DNA of 64,000 bases. It comes from Francisella philomiragia subsp. philomiragia ATCC 25015 (GTDB lineage: Bacteria > Pseudomonadota > Gammaproteobacteria > Francisellales > Francisellaceae). The notes under the pieces were generated by a model. The model was not told the DNA's origin and made no database searches. It was given only the letters and a program-made list of their open reading frames with translations. Below are positions 10,173 through 19,942 of the stretch, one piece after another. Each line of letters opens with the position of its first letter. Position 1 is the first letter of the stretch. The translations under genes and the position numbers were made by a program. The stretch covers positions 596,667 through 660,666 of the forward strand of contig NZ_DS999316.1 in NCBI RefSeq assembly GCF_000156715.1, written 5' to 3'.

Positions 10173-11738
10173 TTATTCTACTACTATATTTTGCCAACCT
10201 TGAGCAATATCTGCACTATTTTTTGACCAATAATCGGCTATCATATCTCTTATCGTAATATTACTGTCTTTATGATTTTTAATATTATCAAATACAAAAC
10301 CATCTCCACCAGTAGTTAAAAAATCAATCGTTGCAAGCTTATATGTTTGCTTTTCATTTAATGGTTTACCATCTATTAAGACATCTTTTATATTACCGGC
10401 GCTATCCAATGAAACTTTCAATCCTACAAGCACTCCTACTTGTTTATCTCCAAGAGGCTGTATACTATGCTCAATAAGCTTAAGCAAATCAGTGCCTTTG
10501 ATATCTAATGTAACAACCATATTATCAAAAGGCATTGTTTCATAGATCATTCCATAAGTAATATCACCTTGAGGTAGAGATCTTCTAACACCATGTGAGT
10601 TGACGAGCGCTAAGTCAGAAGCTGTTTGACCCTTGATGATATTTGCTAGTGTATATGTTAAGGGGATATTATAATAACCATCTTGAGCTTCATCTGACAA
10701 CTCTCTAGGGGCATTAGTTATGACCTTATCAAGCTCAGCTTTGACAGAGTCATTATACTTAGCTAGTATATTGTTAACATCCTTATTTGGCTCAAGATTT
10801 TTTGTTGCTTGTGCTAGATTAATAACCTCTGGAGTTACCTTACATACATCTGATGTGTGACAATCATAGTGCAAGACACTTATGTCTTTACCTTGACTCT
10901 CTCCTTGCTCTACTACAACGCCATTTTTAATACCATTAACAAATTTATGGCTATGTCCAGTCAATACCGCTGAAATACCATCAACGCCATTTACTACTGC
11001 ATATATTTCTGACTCATCGCCTAAATCAGCTCTCTTAGTGAAAAAGACTTCTGAGTTTTGTTGATCAGTAGGAATATGTGTAAGCAAGACTATCGTATCT
11101 GGTTTTGGAATATTATGTCTATTATAGTTACTTATATATTTAACCCATTTATTAGCGCTTGTAACTGGATCTGTGAATTTGAGATTAGAAATATTTTTCT
11201 CTGCTGTGGTTTCAGGAGTTTCTAAGGTTGCTAGCCCTATAAAGTATATTGTTTTACCACTAGGCAATGTTTCGTAGCCAAATGGCTTAATATAAGCCAA
11301 AGAATCCTGACTTGTATATTTTCTATAAAAATAATCAAATAAAGAGTCATCTTTATAACTAATATTTGCAGCTAAAAATCTGATACCATTCTTTTCATAC
11401 CAGTGCTTAAACCACTTTTGACCATAATCAAAATCATGATTACCTACAGCAGAGTACTTAACTCCGATATAATCAAAGAAATCATTGACAACATCACCAT
11501 GTGAGATATTTGATATGCCAGTACCTTGATAATTATCTCCTGCTGCTACAACTACTAAGTTCGGATGTGTTTTTTTGTAATCATCGATAAAACTAGCTAT
11601 CTTTGCTGCTCCAACCATGTCTTTATTGGGTTCAACCTGACCATGAAAGTCATTTAAAGATAAAACTGTTATATCATCTTGAGCATATCCAAAAACAACA
11701 CTAAAAAAAATTATTATAAAACTAAATATTTTTTTCAT
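10173..11738 (-). CDS. Secreted 5'-nucleotidase / UshA-like metallophosphoesterase
   Basis: This periplasmic or surface enzyme should release nucleosides and phosphate from nucleotides. A signal peptide covers about residues 1-20 (MKKIFSF...GYAQ). The metallophosphoesterase domain shows LNDFHGQ, GDNYQGTG, GNHDFDYG and TGHSHKF, which together supply the two-metal site. The C-terminal 5'-nucleotidase domain has NSHGVRRSL, ETMPFDN and GGDGF. The start is the ATG at 11738, because GGAAATAA precedes it; an earlier ATG at 11750 overlaps the pheA stop and would spoil the signal peptide. Length is 521 residues. Substrate choice cannot be read from sequence. Confidence 0.9.
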   Translation of the reverse strand: MKKIFSFIIIFFSVVFGYAQDDITVLSLNDFHGQVEPNKDMVGAAKIASFIDDYKKTHPNLVVVAAGDNYQGTGISNISHGDVVNDFFDYIGVKYSAVGNHDFDYGQKWFKHWYEKNGIRFLAANISYKDDSLFDYFYRKYTSQDSLAYIKPFGYETLPSGKTIYFIGLATLETPETTAEKNISNLKFTDPVTSANKWVKYISNYNRHNIPKPDTIVLLTHIPTDQQNSEVFFTKRADLGDESEIYAVVNGVDGISAVLTGHSHKFVNGIKNGVVVEQGESQGKDISVLHYDCHTSDVCKVTPEVINLAQATKNLEPNKDVNNILAKYNDSVKAELDKVITNAPRELSDEAQDGYYNIPLTYTLANIIKGQTASDLALVNSHGVRRSLPQGDITYGMIYETMPFDNMVVTLDIKGTDLLKLIEHSIQPLGDKQVGVLVGLKVSLDSAGNIKDVLIDGKPLNEKQTYKLATIDFLTTGGDGFVFDNIKNHKDSNITIRDMIADYWSKNSADIAQGWQNIVVE

Positions 11739-11749
11739 AATTATTTCCA

Positions 11750-12592
11750 TTAATTATAATGATAACTCTTGTATGAACCTAAAACTTTTAAGAAAGTGCT
11801 CTTCTTAAGTACTTCTAATAAAGCTTTTTGAACATTTTCATCATCCTCAGATCCCTCAAAATCTATAAAAAACAGATAATTCCAAGCTCTATTTCTTGAT
11901 GGTCTAGACTCTATTTTTGTAAGATTAATGTTATGTTTACCAAATACATTCAAAGTATTTACAAGCGCATTTGATTTATCTTCAACAGAAAAAATTAATG
12001 TTGTTTTATATTTATTGTTATCAGAGTCGAGCTGGATATCATCATATCCCATTAATAAGAAACGTGTGTAATTAAAGTGCTCGTCTTCAAACTCATCTTG
12101 GAAGATCTTTAATCCGTATGTTTTTGCAGCAAGTTCTCCAGCTATTGCTAAATGATCTTTTATATTTTTCTCAAAAATATACTTTGCCGCTCCTGCAGTA
12201 TCAACAAATGCTTCTGGAACAAGCTTTAATTTATTAAGACTTTTTGAACATTGTGATAGTGCTTGCGGATGAGATATTACACTTTTAATATCAGAAAACT
12301 GAACCCCTTCTAATCCCATTAAGCAATGCTTAATTTTTAACACTACTTCAGCCTTTACTTTTAAATTACTTTTGATTAACTCATCATAAGCAGGTACGAC
12401 AGATCCTGCTAATGAGTTTTCAACAGGGATCATGACAAAATTTGACTTACCAGCTATTGTGTGTTCAATAGCTTCAGAAAACGAGAAACACGGAACGGTC
12501 TGAAAATCTTTGATATTTTGTTGATTTAAAAAACTAGTTATTGCCTGCTCAGAGTAAGCTCCATGCTCACCCTGAAAAGATACTTTAATCAT
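11750..12592 (-). CDS. pheA: Prephenate dehydratase PheA
   Basis: This is a stand-alone prephenate dehydratase, without the chorismate mutase domain found in E. coli PheA. It converts prephenate to phenylpyruvate in phenylalanine synthesis. The catalytic domain (about 1-185) begins SFQGEHGAYSEQA and has the NYTRFLLMG motif near its end. An ACT regulatory domain follows (about 195-275), with the ESRPSRN segment that forms the phenylalanine site. Length is 280 residues. Its stop lies 11 bases before the nucleotidase ATG, so the genes probably share a transcript without a metabolic link. Confidence 0.94.
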   Translation of the reverse strand: MIKVSFQGEHGAYSEQAITSFLNQQNIKDFQTVPCFSFSEAIEHTIAGKSNFVMIPVENSLAGSVVPAYDELIKSNLKVKAEVVLKIKHCLMGLEGVQFSDIKSVISHPQALSQCSKSLNKLKLVPEAFVDTAGAAKYIFEKNIKDHLAIAGELAAKTYGLKIFQDEFEDEHFNYTRFLLMGYDDIQLDSDNNKYKTTLIFSVEDKSNALVNTLNVFGKHNINLTKIESRPSRNRAWNYLFFIDFEGSEDDENVQKALLEVLKKSTFLKVLGSYKSYHYN

Positions 12593-12660
12593 AATATGTT
12601 ATTAATAAGCTTGTCTAAACAATATAATACATTATGAAATAATAAGATAGAAATATTTAT

Positions 12661-14271
12661 TTAGATATAATTGTCATCACTAATAGCTTTTTTGATTCCT
12701 TCTTGCATATCTTCTGCTGGTAAGCATAGATTTTTTGCAATAGTAACAACAATAAAACTAATCACAAGAACTATTGCCGAACTCCAGTATAAATCGAGAT
12801 CTCCAGTCCCCCCAAATGAACTAAAGTATGAAACTAATGTTACTAAAACTATATATATCCAAAACCATACAGATTCTCTTAGATTCCAATGAATCTCTTC
12901 TGATCTATCCCTTCTAAACGTCCTATAAACACCAAGCATAACCAAAGCAATGATTAAAGCAATACCAGCCTTTGAAACTATTGCCCAACCACTCCATAAA
13001 AATACTAAAGTAGCTGCAAACATACCTAAAGTTGACAACAAATAAGCGCCTTTAAGCCTAAATGGTCTATGCATATCAGGTAAATGATGTCTAAGTGCCA
13101 TAGTAGATGTTGGACCAGTAATATATGTAAGTGCTATCAAAGATGTTAAGAAAGTAGCCATTTCCTTCCAACCAGGAAATGGTGCAAACATAACTAAAGC
13201 TATCAAGAAATTAAGACCAATAGCATAAATTGGTTTTTGCATGATTGGACTTAACTTTCCTAAAATGCTCGGAAGATAACCATTATGTACCATTGCACCT
13301 AACGACTTCATTGCGATACTAAAGTAAATTAAACCAGCCATAAGTGGAAAAACTATAGCTCCAAAGTACAATGGATACATAACCCACTTAACTCCAAAAC
13401 TTTGAGCCATCACAGCAAATGGTCCAAAACTAGATGAAGTAGCACCTGGCATAACAACACCTTGCCAATCATTGTTATGTACAAATTTTGACATAACTAG
13501 TAAATATGCGGCTTGCAAAAATAGAAAAATAACCAAACAAATCAAAACAGCACCGACTGTTGCCACCGGGATTGATTTCTTAGGATTTTTTGTGCTACCT
13601 GCTAATTCTACAATAGTCTTAAATCCTGTAAACGCATAAGCAATACCACCAACTGAAACTGCAGCTAATACACCATTAAAACCAAATGGCATAAATGATA
13701 ACTCTTCTGTCTTTATATCTTTTAGAGCAGGTAATGTAAAACAAAATATAATAAATACAATAGATATAAATATTGGTACAGCAACCTTAAATAAAGTAAC
13801 AATATTATTAATTTTTGCTAACCATTTAAGTGAATAAAAATTAATAACACAGAATCCCAAAAGAAAGATTATCGCTAAAGGTAATCCAGCCATCGACAAA
13901 GCACCATCTCTACTGGCATCTATAAGCGAAGGATAAAATACAGCTAAATATTGAATAACGGCTTGAACTTCGATTGGCGCTAAGACCAAGTATGATATCC
14001 AAGTAATCCATGCAAACATATAGCTTGTCATAGTTCCATGTGTGATATGAGGAATACGAGAAGTAGATCCCTCAACAGGCACAATTGTACAAACCTCAGC
14101 AAATACTAAAGCTATGAAGACCATTAAAATAGCACCAACTATCCAAGAAAGAATAGATCCTGGCCCAGCTTCTTGAGAAGTATACTGAGCTGCGAACATC
14201 CATCCTGATCCCATAATAGCACCAACACCCATAGCTACCAAGCTAAGGGTGGAAAGACTTTTCTTTTCCAT
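12661..14271 (-). CDS. APC-superfamily amino-acid permease
   Basis: A 536-residue polytopic inner-membrane protein with about 12 hydrophobic segments. The N-terminus has the APC signature GVGAIMGSGWMFAAQ in helix 1, and helix 6 carries GGIAYAFTGFKTIVELAG. The C-terminal tail is charged and cytoplasmic. It most resembles the aspartate or proton-coupled branch of the family, but the substrate is not decided by sequence. AAGGATAAC precedes the ATG. It lies 76 bases downstream of alr on the same strand, so co-transcription with POT and alr is plausible. Confidence 0.88.
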   Translation of the reverse strand: MEKKSLSTLSLVAMGVGAIMGSGWMFAAQYTSQEAGPGSILSWIVGAILMVFIALVFAEVCTIVPVEGSTSRIPHITHGTMTSYMFAWITWISYLVLAPIEVQAVIQYLAVFYPSLIDASRDGALSMAGLPLAIIFLLGFCVINFYSLKWLAKINNIVTLFKVAVPIFISIVFIIFCFTLPALKDIKTEELSFMPFGFNGVLAAVSVGGIAYAFTGFKTIVELAGSTKNPKKSIPVATVGAVLICLVIFLFLQAAYLLVMSKFVHNNDWQGVVMPGATSSSFGPFAVMAQSFGVKWVMYPLYFGAIVFPLMAGLIYFSIAMKSLGAMVHNGYLPSILGKLSPIMQKPIYAIGLNFLIALVMFAPFPGWKEMATFLTSLIALTYITGPTSTMALRHHLPDMHRPFRLKGAYLLSTLGMFAATLVFLWSGWAIVSKAGIALIIALVMLGVYRTFRRDRSEEIHWNLRESVWFWIYIVLVTLVSYFSSFGGTGDLDLYWSSAIVLVISFIVVTIAKNLCLPAEDMQEGIKKAISDDNYI

Positions 14272-14347
14272 GTTATCCTTTAATTAAAAATTATTAATGT
14301 AATTATGAGTTTACTGTGAATGACCTTCCTTGTAAATACTTTAGCTA

Positions 14348-15445
14348 TTATATAACCTCTCTTATAATTCTATCATTTAGCGTACTCATGATGTCATACT
14401 CAATGGTGTTGACTTGTTTAGCCATTAAAAAAGCACTGTTCCTATTGCGTGGAATATCAGATATTAACTCTACAACATCTCCAACTTTAACATTATGCTC
14501 ATTATGACCTAATGAAACTGTCAGGCCATCCATACTCATTCTACCAGCCATTGGATACATTACATTGTCAATATTAACAAAACCTCGATCTCCAAGTTCT
14601 CTTGGAAATCCATCGCCATAACCAATTGGTATCACTGCAACTTTTTCGCCATCGAAACCTCTATATATCATAGAGTAACCCACCCCATCGCCCTCTTCTA
14701 ATTCGATTATCTTAACTACTTTTGATAATAACCTTGCGATCGGTTTTATTTCTCTAATTGATCTTTCAACATAGAACTCTGGAAGAAAACCATAAATGAG
14801 GATTCCTGGTCTAACCATATCGTAACAAATTTCTTTGTCACCAAGAAAGCCATAAGAATTTGATAAATGACAAATTATGTCCTGAGATAACTCTTTAGCA
14901 TACTCAACAATTTCTGAAAATCTTTTCTTCTGCTTAGTATTAGTTGGATGATCCCTATTATCAGCACACGCCAAATGACTGTACACACCTTCAAGTACAA
15001 CCCACTTAGAATTATAAGCTCTCTTAATAGTTCTACAAACATCATTGTAACAAACACCCATACGGTTCATGCCGGTATTTACATTAATATGGACATATAT
15101 CTTTTTATTAAGCTCTTTGGCTATTTGCTCTAACTTTTCAATATCGTCATAATCTTGGATACTAACTCTAATATTTTCAGAGACCATTCTTTCAAGATAC
15201 TCATAGTATATTACTCCAAATACTAGCACTGGCTTTTTAGTGATAGCAGTAACTCTAAAAGCCTCTAGAGAGTTAGCCACAGCAAAGAAATCAACTAAAT
15301 CATGCGTATTTTCTACTATCTCTTCTATACCATGCCCATAAGCATTTGCCTTAACAGGAAAACATATCTTAGCGTTGCCAACATATTCTCGAATAATCTT
15401 AATGTTATTTCTCAAAGTTTGTTTACTAATTTTTAGAATATTCAT
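14348..15445 (-). CDS. alr: Alanine racemase
   Basis: This PLP enzyme interconverts L- and D-alanine and supplies D-alanine for peptidoglycan. The PLP lysine is Lys32 in FPVKANAYGHG. The substrate-side segment GVGYSMIYRG holds the catalytic tyrosine of the C-terminal beta domain, and GRMSMDGL is the conserved metal/substrate loop. At 365 residues it has the standard length. The start is supported by GTGGGAAATTT upstream. It begins 12 bases after the stop of the POT transporter gene, which implies co-transcription. Confidence 0.95.
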   Translation of the reverse strand: MNILKISKQTLRNNIKIIREYVGNAKICFPVKANAYGHGIEEIVENTHDLVDFFAVANSLEAFRVTAITKKPVLVFGVIYYEYLERMVSENIRVSIQDYDDIEKLEQIAKELNKKIYVHINVNTGMNRMGVCYNDVCRTIKRAYNSKWVVLEGVYSHLACADNRDHPTNTKQKKRFSEIVEYAKELSQDIICHLSNSYGFLGDKEICYDMVRPGILIYGFLPEFYVERSIREIKPIARLLSKVVKIIELEEGDGVGYSMIYRGFDGEKVAVIPIGYGDGFPRELGDRGFVNIDNVMYPMAGRMSMDGLTVSLGHNEHNVKVGDVVELISDIPRNRNSAFLMAKQVNTIEYDIMSTLNDRIIREVI

Positions 15446-15457
15446 AAATTTCCCACA

Positions 15458-16951
15458 TTATTTATAAATTACATTATTAATTTTATTTTTTAAAACCAGA
15501 AGTGAACAAGCTGCAACTATAGTAACTATAGCTATCCACATAAACAAATTTTCATATCCTAAATAGCTATTAATCTTAGCTTGACCAACTAGTAGAGAGC
15601 TTTTAGAGTTGGCTAAATCTTTACTAGCATAAAGCGAAGCTACGTATGCACCAAGCTTGATCCCAACAGCCCAAGTTAAGAACCACATCCCCATACAAAA
15701 GCCTCTTACCTTAGTGGGAACAAGTTGGGTTATCAAAGATAAACCAACAGCTGTTGCCATAATCTCAGCCCATGAAAAAAATACTCCAACTGCTACTACT
15801 TCCCACCAAAATGAAACTTTTGAAGATGGATCATTAAATACACAAACGAAGTATAAAAACGCGTAACATATACCAGCAAATAATAAACATAAAGCAAACT
15901 TACTAGTTGATCTTAATCTATCGCCCATCTTGTTAAAATACATAGCAAGAATTGGAGAGAAAATTAAAATCCCTGAAGTATTTAATAGTCCTGGTACAGT
16001 TTGCGAATTTAGCTTAATACCTAAAACATTCAAATCCACATGGTGAACATTAAATAAGAAAAATGACGTTGTCTTTTGAGCATAGGTCATAAAGAATATT
16101 GTTGCGTAAAATATAAATACTAATAAAAGTAACATTTTCAAACGATACTCTTTATCTTGCTGAAAAGTAATATTTATAAAATAGCCAACAATCATAACTA
16201 CTGCTAAAACCAGCACAATGATAATTAGACTACTAAAATAAAGTAATCCTGTAACTACTGATACAAAAAATATTATACCTACTATAGCTAAAACTAACTG
16301 CTGAAAACTAAGTGTTTTTTTGCCTACAGGAGCTGCTATTGTTGAAAATAACTTTTTATTCATAAATATATTACCAAGAGCTAACAATACTCCACAAGCA
16401 CACACCCCTAAAGCAATTCCATAGTGTCTATTTTCTAAGCCGTAAGAGTCCGCACTACTTAAATAAGGTATTAAAATAGCACCTGATAATGCCCCAATAT
16501 TGTTAGCCATATTAAAATACGCATATATAGAATCTAGCTTTGCTGGATCTCCTGCATATAATCTAGACACACTGTTTAAAGTCATCGGCACAAATAAACA
16601 TGCTCCAACGATAATCATTGCCAACCCAATATAAATCGAAAAATTCATTAGCATATCGCTAGTTGCTAATAATGAATATCCTAATAGTAAACAGATACCA
16701 CCAGCTATTAAGGTTCTTCTAACACCTAAAGCTTTATCAGAAATAAAGCCCCCTAATGAGCTTAAAACATAACAAAGCGCAGTAAAAGAACCAGCAAAAG
16801 TTGAAGCATACGACTCTGTAAGATTTAACTTATTTATACAGAAGAATATTAAGATATAAAAGAAACCAAAAAAACTAAACCTTTCAAATAATTGTAACAA
16901 GAATAATGAAATAAAATATTTTGTTCTTTGTTTTTCTTCTATATGCTGCAC
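15458..16951 (-). CDS. POT/PTR2-family transporter with altered E-x-x-E-R motif
   Basis: A 497-residue MFS protein of the proton-dependent oligopeptide transporter (POT) family. Helix 1 reads QLFERFSFFGFFYILIFF, where the usual E-x-x-E-R-F motif has glutamine at the first glutamate (Gln20, Glu23, Arg24). The linker helices and the paired MFS bundles are in place. Known POT members import di- and tripeptides with protons, and both glutamates help coupling. The substrate here is unknown. It begins with GTG at 16951, supported by AGGAGG eight bases upstream. alr follows after 12 bases. Confidence 0.85.
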   Translation of the reverse strand: MQHIEEKQRTKYFISLFLLQLFERFSFFGFFYILIFFCINKLNLTESYASTFAGSFTALCYVLSSLGGFISDKALGVRRTLIAGGICLLLGYSLLATSDMLMNFSIYIGLAMIIVGACLFVPMTLNSVSRLYAGDPAKLDSIYAYFNMANNIGALSGAILIPYLSSADSYGLENRHYGIALGVCACGVLLALGNIFMNKKLFSTIAAPVGKKTLSFQQLVLAIVGIIFFVSVVTGLLYFSSLIIIVLVLAVVMIVGYFINITFQQDKEYRLKMLLLLVFIFYATIFFMTYAQKTTSFFLFNVHHVDLNVLGIKLNSQTVPGLLNTSGILIFSPILAMYFNKMGDRLRSTSKFALCLLFAGICYAFLYFVCVFNDPSSKVSFWWEVVAVGVFFSWAEIMATAVGLSLITQLVPTKVRGFCMGMWFLTWAVGIKLGAYVASLYASKDLANSKSSLLVGQAKINSYLGYENLFMWIAIVTIVAACSLLVLKNKINNVIYK

Positions 16952-17043
16952 TTACAGATCCTCCTCATATTAGCGACAAGCCGTTTTAAAGCTATTTGAA
17001 CTAGTCAAACAGTAAATCGTGTTAAATTATTACTCTTTAAAGT

Positions 17044-17064
17044 ACTACTTAGTAGAAAAGTAGT
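17044..17064 (-). terminator. Hairpin after the GST-fold gene (weak terminator candidate)
   Basis: ACTACTT at 17044-17050 and AAGTAGT at 17058-17064 form a perfect 7-base stem with a 7-base loop, 9 bases past the stop of the GST-fold gene. No clear T run follows on the minus strand, so it could be a processing or attenuation element instead of a terminator. Confidence 0.3.
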
Positions 17065-17072
17065 CGCGTAGA

Positions 17073-17783
17073 TTAAAAATCAAGCTCAAATGATTCTTGC
17101 ATATTTTTAATAAAATTATCAAGTTTAAGACTAACCAAAAAGTTCTGCAATCTTCGCCCACAACTGCCGTCAGCAATATTAATTAGAAAGCTAAACACTA
17201 CCAAGTCTACTAATGATAGTTTAGAATTGAAGAAATACTCTTTTTCACCCAAATAGTCTGCTATAGCCTTTAAATCACGCTCCGCTTTTGAATAAATTTC
17301 ATTATTAGTTAGGTTTGTAACACCAGCAGCCTTTAGTTGACGCAGAATGTTTCTCTTAGCAACAGGATAAACTATACTCGCCATAGCCTTTGGTAGTTTA
17401 GTTGATTCTAGAAACTCTTTCTTCCATGCATAATTATCTTTATCAGCCCAGCGACTATATACTCCAACCCAATACAAGCTATCCTCACATAATCTTATGA
17501 ATGCTGTAGATATAGCTCTTTGCTCAGAATTTAGATGCTCATCCAAATTATTGTGATTTTGCTTATCTAACATTTCGATAATGAGATTGCTATCGGCGAA
17601 TTTCTTACCCATAGTTTCTATATATGGCATCTTACCTGTTGGTGACTTATTAAACTCCAAACTAAAATGATTCTGATAACTCAAATCAGTAGCTTTTAGA
17701 TATAGTTCAAGTTTTAGACAAAAAGGACTACAGCTATAATTTCTGCCTTTTAACTTTGGTAACTGGTGTAAATGAATAATCAT
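17073..17783 (-). CDS. Glutathione S-transferase-fold protein (Faxc/metaxin-like)
   Basis: A 236-residue two-domain protein. The N-terminal thioredoxin-fold domain (about 1-75) has CSPFCLKLELYLKA and the cis-proline region TGKMPYIETMG with FADSNLIIEML, as in the GST_N_4/Faxc group. The all-helical C-terminal domain has the KLSLVDLVVFSFL motif. The C-S-P-F-C pair could be redox active, but the group mostly has no known substrate. Its ATG overlaps the upstream DUF3301 stop as ATGA, so the two are translationally coupled. Confidence 0.8.
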   Translation of the reverse strand: MIIHLHQLPKLKGRNYSCSPFCLKLELYLKATDLSYQNHFSLEFNKSPTGKMPYIETMGKKFADSNLIIEMLDKQNHNNLDEHLNSEQRAISTAFIRLCEDSLYWVGVYSRWADKDNYAWKKEFLESTKLPKAMASIVYPVAKRNILRQLKAAGVTNLTNNEIYSKAERDLKAIADYLGEKEYFFNSKLSLVDLVVFSFLINIADGSCGRRLQNFLVSLKLDNFIKNMQESFELDF

Positions 17784-18190
17784 AATTTTCCTTCTTCATC
17801 AAAATTTATAATATTATGTACTGATGATCCTGATTGAGAATCCTCAAATTGTTCAGATACTATATTTTCTCTGATAACATCAGCCTTCTCAAATTCTGAT
17901 ATAACAATATCATCAAGCCTACCGTTTCTTATTACTATATATCCTCTAAATCTGTCATCAGATAATGAACTGTTATAGTCGAATGAATATACTCTATAAA
18001 AAACTAAACGCCTATTCTCAAGCTTAACATCTATTTTACGTAAACAAACAGTTTCATCTAGCAACTCTAAATCATATTTTGCCGTTGAACGTTGAGCAAC
18101 ATCTACAGCATATTCCTTATTTTTCATAAAATTACGCCATAAAAAGAAACATAATCCTAAAAAAATAATCGTATACAATGCTAACGACAT
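17780..18190 (-). CDS. DUF3301-family membrane-anchored protein
   Basis: A 136-residue protein with one N-terminal membrane segment (about 3-18) followed by a cytoplasmic domain. The pattern W-R-N-F...A-x-x-x-A and LELLDETVCLRKI, then RLVFYRVYSFDY and GYIVIRNGRLDDI, fits the DUF3301 family of gammaproteobacteria. No function is known for that family. The gene overlaps the GST-fold gene by 4 bases and faces the divergent DUF475 gene across a very short gap. Confidence 0.65.
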   Translation of the reverse strand: MSLALYTIIFLGLCFFLWRNFMKNKEYAVDVAQRSTAKYDLELLDETVCLRKIDVKLENRRLVFYRVYSFDYNSSLSDDRFRGYIVIRNGRLDDIVISEFEKADVIRENIVSEQFEDSQSGSSVHNIINFDEEGKL

Positions 18191-18199
18191 ATAACTACC

Positions 18200-19294
18200 T
18201 TGAAAATATCTTGTAAAATATCATTATATGTTAAAATCTACTCGTTAAAAACATACTTTTTGATCGCTTTGAAAATTTTAAAATACTTCTATGGTTCTTT
18301 CTTTGTAACTCTTATTGGTGTCGGTATTGCTATATTTATTTATCCAACTGCTCCATTAGAAACAATATACTCGGTATTAATTCTGGCCATACTTGAAATT
18401 TCTCTTAGTTTTGACAATGCCGTCATCAATGCAAAAATTCTTGGACAAATGTCACAAAAATGGCAAAAGATCTTTATCTACTTAGGTTTACCGATTGCCG
18501 TTTTTGGTATGCGTTTATTATTCCCAATTTTATTGGTAAGTGTCACAAGTGGTATTAATTTTACTAACGTAGTTACACTTGCTCTAAACGATCCTCAACA
18601 GTATCAAAATATATTAGAACATTCGATGCCCTATATTTGCAGTTTTGGTGGTAGTTTCTTACTTATGGTTTTTCTGAACTTTTTTCTCAGTGAAAATGAA
18701 GGTCATCATTGGATACCTATAGTTGAGAACAATAGGATTACAAGAAAAATACGTGATTATAATGGTGGATATATTCTATTTGCAATCTTTATTGGCTTAA
18801 TAATCATCTATGATGCAGAACCTGATTATCAAGGCAGTTTAGCAATTGCTTACTTTTTAGGTATAGTTGTACATGAAAGCATTGGTATGCTTAACTCCAT
18901 ATTTGATACATCGCATATAGATAGTTCGACAGTTGCTCGCAACGGCATAATGGGATTTATTTACCTTGAAATAATAGATGCATCATTTAGTTTTGATGGT
19001 GTAATTGGTGCATTCGCTATTACAGCAAATATTATCATAATTATGATTGGTCTTGGTATTGGTGCAATGTTTGTAAGATCACTGACCATACTATTTGTAG
19101 AAAAGAAAACTCTGGCAAAATATATATATTTAGAACATGGTGCTCACTACGCTATTGGTTTTTTAGCAGCTGTGCTATTACTAAAGATATTCGTTCATAT
19201 TCCAGAATGGTTTAGTGGTTCTATAGGAATACTAGTATTGTTTATAGCATTTATTCACTCGGTAATATCTGCCAAAAAGTTAGAAAAGCAATAG
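18200..19294 (+). CDS. DUF475 / TerC-like integral membrane protein
   Basis: A polytopic inner-membrane protein of the DUF475 family, which belongs to the TerC/LysE-like superfamily. It has about 9 hydrophobic segments and two matching acidic motifs, LEISLSFDNAVINAKIL and LEIIDASFSFDGVIGAFAI, which in TerC-type proteins line a putative metal-ion path. TerC relatives are linked to metal (Mn) homeostasis; the role here is inferred. No ATG lies near the start. I give the longest reading (TTG at 18200), but TTG at 18260 or 18269 is equally possible. The 3' end overlaps the convergent phosphatase gene by 15 bases. Confidence 0.85.
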   Translation: MKISCKISLYVKIYSLKTYFLIALKILKYFYGSFFVTLIGVGIAIFIYPTAPLETIYSVLILAILEISLSFDNAVINAKILGQMSQKWQKIFIYLGLPIAVFGMRLLFPILLVSVTSGINFTNVVTLALNDPQQYQNILEHSMPYICSFGGSFLLMVFLNFFLSENEGHHWIPIVENNRITRKIRDYNGGYILFAIFIGLIIIYDAEPDYQGSLAIAYFLGIVVHESIGMLNSIFDTSHIDSSTVARNGIMGFIYLEIIDASFSFDGVIGAFAITANIIIIMIGLGIGAMFVRSLTILFVEKKTLAKYIYLEHGAHYAIGFLAAVLLLKIFVHIPEWFSGSIGILVLFIAFIHSVISAKKLEKQ

Positions 19295-19942
19295 CTCTAA
19301 GTCATCTACATTTCTAGCTATATATTTAGATAATTGTGACACTTTTTCTCTTTCAACATGTTCAAAATATGCTATGAACTTATTAACATAACCGCTTTCA
19401 TATAGCTGATAATCTGTATAACCATCACCAACAGCTATAATTTCACCATTTATCAAATCTTTGACTTTATCAAAAGCGCTTAACTTTGAATTACATGCTC
19501 CATTAGAGTTATCAAGAGTCTTAAAGCTTCCATCGTCATTCCAAACAATATCTACTGCAAATATATTGTCTCGTGGAATATGCAAATAATCTGCAAATGG
19601 CTCGATACTCTCCGTTAATCCACCACTAAAAATCCATATTTGATAACCTTTATTTCTAAGTGTTTCGATTATTTTTTTGATACCACTTGTCAATAAATCA
19701 GGACAATACTTATCTGCAAAATCTTTGATACTTTGCTTTGTTGGACTTGCAATAGCTAATCTTCTTTCAAGAGATTCTCTAAAACAAATGTCTCCTTGCA
19801 TACCTAAATTGGTAATATGCTCAATTTCTTTTAGCTTTGAAGGAGATTGTTTTAATAATGGCTCTAAGATTAACTCTAACGATTCTTTTTTAATCAATGT
19901 TGAATCAAAATCAAAAATTATATTTTTCATAGTACTGAGCAT
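19280..19942 (-). CDS. HAD-family phosphatase, SerB-like
   Basis: A 220-residue haloacid-dehalogenase-superfamily phosphatase. Motif I is DFDSTL (nucleophile Asp, then second Asp two residues on), motif II is in IFSGGLTESI, and motif IV is VGDGYTDYQL. The small helical cap between motifs I and II is of the C1 type found in phosphoserine phosphatase, so serine synthesis is the best guess. Related enzymes act on other phosphomonoesters. Two ATG codons compete (19942 and 19930) and neither has a clear ribosome site. Confidence 0.8.
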   Translation of the reverse strand: MLSTMKNIIFDFDSTLIKKESLELILEPLLKQSPSKLKEIEHITNLGMQGDICFRESLERRLAIASPTKQSIKDFADKYCPDLLTSGIKKIIETLRNKGYQIWIFSGGLTESIEPFADYLHIPRDNIFAVDIVWNDDGSFKTLDNSNGACNSKLSAFDKVKDLINGEIIAVGDGYTDYQLYESGYVNKFIAYFEHVEREKVSQLSKYIARNVDDLELLLF

